Shown one piece after another: positions 54,532 to 62,210 of a DNA stretch of 64,000 nt. Each line of letters starts with the position of its first letter. The stretch's first letter is position 1. The translations under genes and the position numbers were made by a program. Source of the DNA: Aureispira sp. CCB-QB1 (lineage in GTDB: Bacteria; Bacteroidota; Bacteroidia; Chitinophagales; Saprospiraceae); NCBI GenBank assembly GCA_945870185.1, contig CAMBRK010000009.1, forward strand, positions 1 to 64,000, given 5' to 3'. The notes beneath the pieces are model-generated. The model saw only the letters and a list, made by a program, of their open reading frames with translations. It searched no databases and was not told the origin of the DNA.

Positions 54532-56085
54532 TTGGAAACGAATAGCATAATATCCCCATCTGGTTTTAACCATTTACTCAAGCCAAGACTGACATTTTCT
54601 CAGATCATTAATATGAATGTTGGATTTTTTGGAATTCAATACAGCTTTGGCCTTCAACAAAGTGCAGTGAATCCCATTTACGATATGTTGGGTGCTTCAG
54701 CACATGAAATTCCTATATTAAATATTGCGGGACCAGTGACAGGATTATTGATACAACCGATCATTGGTGCTATGAGTGATAAAACATGGACGCCCAAATG
54801 GGGAAGAAGAAAACCATATTTTTTTATTGGTGCTATGATTTGCAGTATTTGTTTATTGATCTACCCTTTTAGTAGTTCGTTGTGGATGGCGGCTGGCTTG
54901 CTTTGGATTCTGGATGTGGGCAATAATACGGCCATGGAGCCCTATAGAGCATTTATAGCCGACACGCTAAATGATGAGCAGCAGCCTACTGGATTTCAAG
55001 CCCAAAGTTTTTTTACTGGTCTAGGTCAAACTTTGGCCAATCTTTCACTTTTTGTATTTCCTCTTATTTATGTAGGTATGACGGGTTCTCTTCCTACTTG
55101 GGTTTATGCTTCATTTTTTTTAGGCGCAATATGTTCTATAGCTTCAGTATGGTGGAGTATGAAAACCACTCCTGAAGTTGTACCCGATGATGAAGAAATT
55201 GCTTTGATTCAACAATACAATCAAGGCAAGCCCAATAAAATTTTACAATTTTTAGGTTATATACTTTCTGTTTCAGTCATTCCGGGTATCATATATTTTG
55301 GGATATATACTTTAATGGGTATGACAACAGCCAATTTCTTAATCCTACCTATATTTTTTGTATGGATATTTATGTTGGCCAGAATACTTGAAAATAATCA
55401 ACATATTGCTATTATCAAGTCTATTTACTTATTGGTTTCGCCGCTTATAGAAATCATAGATTCCATCAAAACCATGCCTAAAGTGATGTGGCAACTTGCT
55501 TTAGTCTATTTGTTTCAATGGTATGCCTTGTTTTGTTATTGGCAAAATAGTGCTAAAAGTATTGCGCTTTCCGTTTGGAACGCCACGCCTGGAGAAAATC
55601 CAAAACTATATGAAGAAGCAGTAAGCTGGGCTGGTTTGGTGAATGGTTGGTATAATGTGGTGACTTTTTTAGTTGCTTTTTTATTGGTTCGTTTTGCCAA
55701 TGTACATGGGGCGAGATGGGTTCATTTTGTTTGTTTGATATTAGCGGGAATAGCTTTTATATGCTTTCCATTTATAACCAATAAGTACTTATTTTTTGTA
55801 GCTATTACAGGATTTGGAATAGGATGGGCGAGTATGATGGGTATACCCTATCTTTTGGTAGTTAATGAAATACCTAAGGAACGATATGGTGTTTATATGG
55901 GCATTATTAATATGATGATCGTAGTGCCTATGATTATACAAACATTGACTTTTGGAGGAATATTGCAAAATTTCTTAGGCAATAACCCTCAAAATGCCAT
56001 CCTATTTGCAGGTCTTTTATTAATCTTAGCTGCGTTATTGACTCTAAGGATTCAAAATGAAAAAGTGGTTACTGCACATCCTTAA
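54532..56085 (+). CDS. SLC45/GPH-type MFS sugar transporter
   Basis: 517 residues from a TTG start. Twelve membrane helices. SDKTWTPKWGRRKPYFFIG in the loop between helices 2 and 3 and YGLQQSAVNPIYDMLG-like N-terminal segment (FGIQYSFGLQQSAVNPI) match the SLC45/sucrose-maltose transporter group. It probably imports a di- or oligosaccharide across the inner membrane. It is convergent with the LacI gene, the two stop codons overlapping at 56082-56085. Its location beside LacI and SusCD points to maltose-like or other oligosaccharide use; the substrate is inferred. Confidence 0.85.
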   Translation: METNSIISPSGFNHLLKPRLTFSQIINMNVGFFGIQYSFGLQQSAVNPIYDMLGASAHEIPILNIAGPVTGLLIQPIIGAMSDKTWTPKWGRRKPYFFIGAMICSICLLIYPFSSSLWMAAGLLWILDVGNNTAMEPYRAFIADTLNDEQQPTGFQAQSFFTGLGQTLANLSLFVFPLIYVGMTGSLPTWVYASFFLGAICSIASVWWSMKTTPEVVPDDEEIALIQQYNQGKPNKILQFLGYILSVSVIPGIIYFGIYTLMGMTTANFLILPIFFVWIFMLARILENNQHIAIIKSIYLLVSPLIEIIDSIKTMPKVMWQLALVYLFQWYALFCYWQNSAKSIALSVWNATPGENPKLYEEAVSWAGLVNGWYNVVTFLVAFLLVRFANVHGARWVHFVCLILAGIAFICFPFITNKYLFFVAITGFGIGWASMMGIPYLLVVNEIPKERYGVYMGIINMMIVVPMIIQTLTFGGILQNFLGNNPQNAILFAGLLLILAALLTLRIQNEKVVTAHP

Positions 56086-57062
56086 TACTTAGTTTTAAAG
56101 TAAGTCTTTAACTTGAAGTGGTTTACTTCTTTATTCTTATCCTGTATGTACTCCATTAAGCTTTCCGAAGCAACAGTTCCTAATTCATAAGCAGAATGTA
56201 GAAAGTAATCTGCTTTAGGATAAATTTGATTGGGGAATGTACCGTCACTGATAGCGATGATCTTTAATTTTTTTGGATATAATGCATATTGGACCAAAGT
56301 AGGGTAAGATACAGAAAGCAATTCATCAGACATAAAAAATATGCCATCATATAAAGCTTCCTGAATGGTTTTTTCGAACTTTTCTTGAAAATTTGCATCT
56401 TTATATATAATATTATTTGCATTAAAATGAATACCATTTGCTGTGAGGGCTTTTATAAAACCTCCAAATCTTTGTTTAGATATTTGCAGACCTTCATGTC
56501 CAAATACACCTAAGATATTTTTACATCCTGTGTGGATTAGATGGCTTACAGCGTCAAACGTAGTAGTGAAATCGTCAATTGTTACTGTAGGAAAACATTC
56601 ATTTTCTATAACTTTATCCATGAGTACAACTGGAATTCCAGCATCTCTAAGTACATTTAAGTGATTTAAAGAATTGGTATCTTCAGCCATAGATATTAAT
56701 ACTCCATCTACAACCCAACTAATACAATGGTTTATAATTTCAGCTTCCTTTTCAGTGCTATTATTGCTAAAAAACATAATTAGTGTGTACCCATTTTTTC
56801 CCAAGCTATGATTGATGGCTTTCATCATCTCAGGAATAAAAAACATGTTAAACTCGGGAAGTACCACAGCAATGAGACCTGAAGCCTTTTGTCTGAAGAA
56901 CTTTGCGTGAAGATTGGGAGTGTAGTTGAGTTCTTTGGCTGCTGTATGAACCCTTGCTTTAGTAGCATCGCTTATATCTGGGTGGTCAGCAAGTGCACGA
57001 GATACTGTGGACGCATTGATAGATAGCATCCTTGCCAAATCTTTGATATTTATACGTTTCAT
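56082..57062 (-). CDS. LacI-family transcriptional regulator
   Basis: 326 residues from the ATG at 57062 (MKRINIKDLARMLSINASTVS). The helix-turn-helix and hinge cover about 1-58, followed by the periplasmic-binding-like ligand domain (GLIAVVLPEFNMFFIPEMMKA in part; VIENECFPTVTIDD). The longer frame to 57122 adds a non-family N-terminus. It should sense a sugar and control the neighbouring uptake genes; the palindrome at 57179-57190 just upstream of its promoter is the likely operator, giving autoregulation. The -7 box TATCTTTG is at 57155-57162. Confidence 0.9.
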   Translation of the reverse strand: MKRINIKDLARMLSINASTVSRALADHPDISDATKARVHTAAKELNYTPNLHAKFFRQKASGLIAVVLPEFNMFFIPEMMKAINHSLGKNGYTLIMFFSNNSTEKEAEIINHCISWVVDGVLISMAEDTNSLNHLNVLRDAGIPVVLMDKVIENECFPTVTIDDFTTTFDAVSHLIHTGCKNILGVFGHEGLQISKQRFGGFIKALTANGIHFNANNIIYKDANFQEKFEKTIQEALYDGIFFMSDELLSVSYPTLVQYALYPKKLKIIAISDGTFPNQIYPKADYFLHSAYELGTVASESLMEYIQDKNKEVNHFKLKTYFKTKY

Positions 57063-57154
57063 TGATTTGTTTATTTGTTGAATTTGCTTGAAGAGGTTAC
57101 TATCTGGTGATCGACATGGCACGTATCAAATGCTGTTTTAGGCATTTCATAAGG

Positions 57155-57162
57155 CAAAGATA
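57155..57162 (-). promoter_or_regulatory. -7 box TATCTTTG of lacI-type gene
   Basis: Exact TAnnTTTG match on the minus strand, with a TTTG in the operator (57180-57183) 17 bases upstream as possible -33 element. Confidence 0.5.
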
Positions 57163-57178
57163 TTATTTTTTACCAACA

Positions 57179-57190
57179 GCAAACGTTTGC
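57179..57190. promoter_or_regulatory. LacI-type operator GCAAACGTTTGC
   Basis: Perfect 12-bp palindrome with central CG, the classic LacI/GalR operator form, in the divergent region between the regulator and susC. Confidence 0.75.
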
Positions 57191-57440
57191 GCAATCGATT
57201 TCTGAATTTTTGTTAAAAACAAGTTAATTCTTAGTTATATTATTGTGGATAATTTTTAAATCCAAATCTATTTTGACAAGCTTTTAAATGTTTTAAAGTT
57301 ATTTTTATGTTAACATTTATCGTTTTCAAGTTAAGTTTTTTTTTAATTTTGTAATTTTGTTTTATTCCAAATAAAATTTTTTTTTAAAAAAAAATATATA
57401 AAAAATTGAGTTTTGAGTAGACGATGTCCAAAAACTTAAA

Positions 57441-57448
57441 TATTTTTG
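57441..57448 (+). promoter_or_regulatory. -7 box TATTTTTG of the susCD operon
   Basis: Exact TAnnTTTG match 75 bases ahead of the susC ATG. The -33 element is not clear (TTTG at 57412-57415 is 25 bases away). Confidence 0.45.
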
Positions 57449-57523
57449 TCGTTTAATTGGGTGTTTTTAAACATTATGTATATTAAATCATTAACTAATT
57501 TTTAACAAAATCGTCAAAGCCAC

Positions 57524-60502
57524 ATGAAAAGTTTTTTAACGAAATGGTCTTTTTCGTTGTTTTTGTTGGTCATTATGTCATCATCCGCTTTTGCACAAAA
57601 AACGGTATCTGGTGTTGTAACTGATGCAGGAAACGGCGAAGCGCTAATAGGCGCTAACATATTAGTAAAAGGTACAGACAATGGTACTATTACTGATATC
57701 GATGGTAGCTATTCTCTACGTGCAAGCGAAGGAGATGTGCTTATTTTATCATATGCAGGATATGCTGACCAAGAGGTAGTAATCGGTGCGTCTAATACCT
57801 ACAATGTATCTATGTCAGGAGGTAAGCTTCTTGATGAAGTGGTAGTTGTGGGTTATGGATCTCAAAAAACCAAAGAAATCACCTCTGCCGTCGTTAGTGT
57901 GGGTAGAGAAGATTTCAACAAGGGTCCTATTGCTGATGCTGCACAATTGCTTCAAGGTAAAGTAGCTGGCCTTTCTAGCTACAACAGAGGTGGAGATCCA
58001 AACAGACCATCTGTAATCAGAATGAGAGGTATCTCTACTATTGGTGCTAATGCTGAGCCTTTGATAGTTATCGACGGTATCATTGGTGCTTCATTGAGCA
58101 ACGTAGACCCTGCGGATATCGAAACCATGGACGTATTGAAAGATGGATCTGCATCTGCTATTTATGGTACAAGAGGTTCTGCGGGTGTTATCATCATCAC
58201 TACGAGAAAAGGTTCTAAAAAAGGAGGTTTCAATCTTTCTTACAATGGACAAGTTGGCGCACAAAACGTTTTGAGATCAGTCCAAATCATGGATGCTGGA
58301 GAGTTTAAAGCTGCTGGCGGAACAGATTTAGGTGCTAACACAGATTGGCTTAAAGAAGTGACTCAAACAGGATTGAACAGAGTACATAACTTATCTGCAG
58401 AAGGCGGGTCTGGAAATACTAGCTATAGATTGTCTGCAAACGTTAGAAATGTAGATGGTATATTGCGTACTTCTGGTTTCGACCAGTTCAATACGAGATT
58501 GAACTTTAACACTAAAGCATTGAATGATAAGTTGACTATTGATTTCAATTCTTCATTTACCAACAAAACACAAAATTTCTCTTTTAACGAAGCTTTGAGA
58601 TATGCTGTTTTGTATAACCCAACTGCTCCAGTTTTAGGTGCTAATTCACCTTTCCCATTCAATGGTCCACAGTTTGGTAGTTACTTTGAGACATTAGGTT
58701 TGTTTGATAGTTTCAACCCAGTATCTATCATAGATCAAAACTATAACATTGGAAAAGTGAAGGAATTCAATTTTGGTGCAGATTTTAGATATAGTATATT
58801 GGACAATTTGTCAGCTAATTTTAGAGTAGCAAATCAAAATAATTCATTTTCTTCAAGAGCTTATTACCCATCTACCTCTTACTTTAGAGGTAATGCTACG
58901 AGCCCTACCAGAAAAGGACGTGCTGACTTTTACAATAATGAGTCTAATTTCAAATTGTACGAAGGATTCTTAACATATGTGCAAGATATGGGTAAATCTA
59001 ATTTGAATATTACAGGTGGATATTCATTCCAACAAACTAATTTCAGTGATGTAGGTTTCGGATTAGGTGACTTTCCAAATAATGATATTGATTTTAGCAA
59101 TAACATAGGAGTGTCTCAAGATTTTCAAAACAGAGGATTTCTTACAGGTAGATCAGGAGCATCTCCAGATGAGAGAATCATAGCTATGTTTGGTAGAGCA
59201 AATTATACTTTTGACGATGCGATCTTCGTAAACGCTTCTGTAAGAAGAGAAGGTTCTACACGTTTCGGTGAAGGAAATCAATGGGGTATCTTCCCAGCTT
59301 TTGGTGTAGGTGTAGATGTCAATAAATATGCAAATATCAACAACGTTGACTTATTTAAAGTAAGACTTGGTTACGGTGTGACAGGTTCTTTACCACCTTT
59401 TAATGGTCTTTCTCAAGAAACTAGATCTATTGAGAATGGACCTGATGGAAGTGTGACCACAAGATTGCTCAGAGCGGCCAATCGTGATCTTAGATGGGAG
59501 GAGAAACAAGAAACCAATTTAGGGGTTGACTTTAAATCTGGAAGATTGGGAGCTTCTTTAGATGTTTACAATAGAGATGTAGATGGTGCGATCCTTGAAG
59601 TTATTGTAGATGCTGCAGTTTTTGGAGCTGAAAGACAGTGGCAAAATGCTGCGGATTTAAATACAAGAGGTTTGGAATTATCTTTGGATTATGATGTAAT
59701 CAAAAATGCAGATGTTTCTTATAATACAGGTATTAGATTTTCAACATACAAAACAACATTAAGTGATTATATCAGAGAGCAAGATATCTCTGGAAATTTA
59801 GGTGCCCCTGGACAAAATGGTACAAATATGATCCTTGTGAAAAAAGGTGAAGAAATTGGCCAAATTTGGGGTCCAGTATTTTCAGGTAACATCACTGATA
59901 AAGGTGAGCCAATCATGACAGACTTAAACGGTGATGGTCAAATAATCGCTGGAGCAGATAAATGGGATGATCCAAAAGCAGATATGCAAGTTTTAGGTAA
60001 AGGTATTCCTGACTTTGAGTTGGGATGGGTCAATAGTCTTGATATCAAAGGTTGGAATATCAATGCATTTTTCAGAGGAGCTTTTGGTCATAGCTTAGTG
60101 AATGAGTGGAGAGCATTCTATGAGCCAAGATTATCAACTCAGACTTCTTACAATTTTGTAAATACTGAATTGGCAGTGCCGGGTCTTACTACTGCAAGAT
60201 ACAGTTCTTTGTATGTAGAGAAAGCAGATTTCTTTATGTTGGACAACTTGACAATATCTAGAAATATAGGTAGCAACAAATATTTGAAAAATGTAAATGT
60301 AGCACTTACAGGTCAAAACTTATTCATCATCACTAAATATACAGGAGCAAGCCCTGAGCCAAACTTAGTGGATTATGGTGCATCTGACAATGGTGGTGTT
60401 GTTGACTACAGTAGAGGAAATGCATTAGCTCCTGGTATTGATAGAAGAAGTAATTACTTCTCAGCAAGAACATTTACATTAGGTGTAAACTTTAACTTTT
60501 AA
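57524..60502 (+). CDS. SusC/RagA-type TonB-dependent receptor
   Basis: 992 residues. Signal peptide to 25 (SSSAFAQ), a carboxypeptidase-regulatory-like domain about 28-100 (VSGVVTDAGNGEALIGANILV in part), a TonB-dependent plug from about 115 (KEITSAVVSVGREDF, PLIVIDGIIGASLSNVDPADIETMDVLKDGSASAIYGTRGS as separate pieces), and a 22-strand barrel to the last strand FTLGVNFNF. It imports an oligosaccharide or peptide across the outer membrane with its SusD partner, powered by TonB. It starts a two-gene operon controlled by the LacI region. Confidence 0.95.
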   Translation: MKSFLTKWSFSLFLLVIMSSSAFAQKTVSGVVTDAGNGEALIGANILVKGTDNGTITDIDGSYSLRASEGDVLILSYAGYADQEVVIGASNTYNVSMSGGKLLDEVVVVGYGSQKTKEITSAVVSVGREDFNKGPIADAAQLLQGKVAGLSSYNRGGDPNRPSVIRMRGISTIGANAEPLIVIDGIIGASLSNVDPADIETMDVLKDGSASAIYGTRGSAGVIIITTRKGSKKGGFNLSYNGQVGAQNVLRSVQIMDAGEFKAAGGTDLGANTDWLKEVTQTGLNRVHNLSAEGGSGNTSYRLSANVRNVDGILRTSGFDQFNTRLNFNTKALNDKLTIDFNSSFTNKTQNFSFNEALRYAVLYNPTAPVLGANSPFPFNGPQFGSYFETLGLFDSFNPVSIIDQNYNIGKVKEFNFGADFRYSILDNLSANFRVANQNNSFSSRAYYPSTSYFRGNATSPTRKGRADFYNNESNFKLYEGFLTYVQDMGKSNLNITGGYSFQQTNFSDVGFGLGDFPNNDIDFSNNIGVSQDFQNRGFLTGRSGASPDERIIAMFGRANYTFDDAIFVNASVRREGSTRFGEGNQWGIFPAFGVGVDVNKYANINNVDLFKVRLGYGVTGSLPPFNGLSQETRSIENGPDGSVTTRLLRAANRDLRWEEKQETNLGVDFKSGRLGASLDVYNRDVDGAILEVIVDAAVFGAERQWQNAADLNTRGLELSLDYDVIKNADVSYNTGIRFSTYKTTLSDYIREQDISGNLGAPGQNGTNMILVKKGEEIGQIWGPVFSGNITDKGEPIMTDLNGDGQIIAGADKWDDPKADMQVLGKGIPDFELGWVNSLDIKGWNINAFFRGAFGHSLVNEWRAFYEPRLSTQTSYNFVNTELAVPGLTTARYSSLYVEKADFFMLDNLTISRNIGSNKYLKNVNVALTGQNLFIITKYTGASPEPNLVDYGASDNGGVVDYSRGNALAPGIDRRSNYFSARTFTLGVNFNF

Positions 60503-60512
60503 ATCATAAAAA

Positions 60513-62111
60513 ATGAAAAATATAGGTAAATTATTTATATATTCAAGTTTATTCTTCATGGTTGGTTCGTGTACCAATCTGGATGAAGAACTTAAAGGTG
60601 ATATCACTAAAGATATTTCCTTACCCGGTATCAGTGTTGGTGGTGGTGGTGGTGATTCTGATATCTTGGGTGCAGCCTATGCCAGATTAAGGTCTGCAGG
60701 TACAGCAAATCACGGTTCATATTACAGTATTCAAGAGATCACCTCAGACGAAATGTGTATTGCAGCTAAAGGTGGAGACTGGTTCGATGGAGGTATCCTA
60801 GTAGATTTGCATAGGCATACTTACAATGCATCACATGATTTTGTTAACAATGCATGGAATGGTACTTATGGCGGTATCAATACCTGTAATGAGCTTCTGG
60901 CAGGCACAGCTATTGATGCTGGTCAAAGAGCACAAGTACGTGCACTGAGAGCTTATTTTTATATGAGGTTGTTGGATCTTTATGGTAATGTTAAAATCAT
61001 TACTCAACCAAATGTTGATGCTCCACAGTCAACTAGAGCTCAGGTTTTTGATTTTGTTGAAGCGGAATTATTGGGAGCATTAGGAGTATCTGCAGTGACT
61101 GCAGGTATGGATCTATCTGCTAGCCCATTGAGTGCTGCAAACAATCCTGTGAGAATCAACAGATTCGGAGCGTTAGGATTGTTGTCTAAGTTGTATCTAA
61201 ATGCTGAGGTATATGCTGGTAAAAAAATGTATGACAAAGCAGCAATTGCAGCAGGACTTGTAATAGATAGCGGCGTTTATTCATTGTGTGGTACAGGTTG
61301 TAAAGTAACAAACTTAGGTAGAAGACCTGCTGTGGCATCTGACCCTGCAGAACTTGAAGGTTATGCAGCAGTATTTGCTCCAAATAACCAAAATAACCCG
61401 GAGCATGTTTTTGTCGTGTTTTATGACGAAGCGACAGGTGCGGATATGAACTTTTCTCAAATGAACCTACACTATTCAAGTCAGTTCACTTGGAATTTTG
61501 ATGCGCAGCCTTGGAATGGTTATGCCACTTTGGAAGAGTTTTATAACTCTTATGAAAATGGTGACTTACGTAAAAAGAATAACTTTATCGTAGGACCTCA
61601 ATTAGACTTTGGTGGATCAGCAGTATTGGATTATGCATCAGATGATGGAAATTTGATTTTGGATTATACGCCAAAAATCAATGAGTTGGTGCCAAATTCA
61701 AAAAGAGAAGCTGGAGCTAGACCAAGTAAATTTTCATTCAAACAGCTAGGTCGTCCAAATATGGATAATGATTATCCGATCGTGAGATTAGGAGAAATGT
61801 ACTTAGTTAGAGCTGAAGCTTCAGCAAGAGACGCAGGTGACTGGAGTAAGGCAGAAGCTGATGTTAACATTCTTAGAAAAAGAGCAGGTGTTGCTAATTT
61901 GACTGCTATGACAGCTGATAAATTCTTATCAGAAAGAGGACGTGAAATGTTCCAAGAAAGTGCCAGAAGAACTGACTTGATCAGATTTGGTAAGTACAAC
62001 GGTACATGGTGGGAAAAACCAGTTTCTCCTGCACACGTGAATATCTTCCCCATTCCTGCTACACAAGTTACTGCCAGTAATGGTAGCTTGAAGCAGAATC
62101 CTGGGTATTAA
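60513..62111 (+). CDS. SusD/RagB-family surface lipoprotein
   Basis: 532 residues, 10 bases behind susC. The lipobox is VGSC followed by TNLDEELKGD, an acidic start that signals surface export. The SusD fold has TPR-like helices (RAQVRALRAYFYMRLLDLYG is split here: RALRAYFYMRLLDLYG) and the C-terminal family region (VRLGEMYLVRAEASARDAG, FLSERGREMFQESARRTDL, RFGKYNG). It caps the SusC channel and binds the nutrient. A strong terminator follows at 62136-62163, so the operon ends here. Confidence 0.93.
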   Translation: MKNIGKLFIYSSLFFMVGSCTNLDEELKGDITKDISLPGISVGGGGGDSDILGAAYARLRSAGTANHGSYYSIQEITSDEMCIAAKGGDWFDGGILVDLHRHTYNASHDFVNNAWNGTYGGINTCNELLAGTAIDAGQRAQVRALRAYFYMRLLDLYGNVKIITQPNVDAPQSTRAQVFDFVEAELLGALGVSAVTAGMDLSASPLSAANNPVRINRFGALGLLSKLYLNAEVYAGKKMYDKAAIAAGLVIDSGVYSLCGTGCKVTNLGRRPAVASDPAELEGYAAVFAPNNQNNPEHVFVVFYDEATGADMNFSQMNLHYSSQFTWNFDAQPWNGYATLEEFYNSYENGDLRKKNNFIVGPQLDFGGSAVLDYASDDGNLILDYTPKINELVPNSKREAGARPSKFSFKQLGRPNMDNDYPIVRLGEMYLVRAEASARDAGDWSKAEADVNILRKRAGVANLTAMTADKFLSERGREMFQESARRTDLIRFGKYNGTWWEKPVSPAHVNIFPIPATQVTASNGSLKQNPGY

Positions 62112-62135
62112 GATTAATATTAAGATCAAAATATC

Positions 62136-62163
62136 AAAAAGGCCACCTTCGGGTGGCTTTTTT
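62136..62163 (+). terminator. terminator behind susD
   Basis: GCCACC-TTCG-GGTGGC (62142-62157) forms a UUCG-capped stem, extended by A/T pairs and followed by a T-run. Confidence 0.9.
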
Positions 62164-62178
62164 GTTTTATATATTTTG

Positions 62179-62186
62179 TAATTTTG
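62179..62186 (+). promoter_or_regulatory. -7 box TAATTTTG
   Basis: Exact TAnnTTTG match 24 bases ahead of the ATG at 62211, after the susD terminator. Confidence 0.4.
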
Positions 62187-62210
62187 TGATAACATTTATT
62201 GATAACCAAA

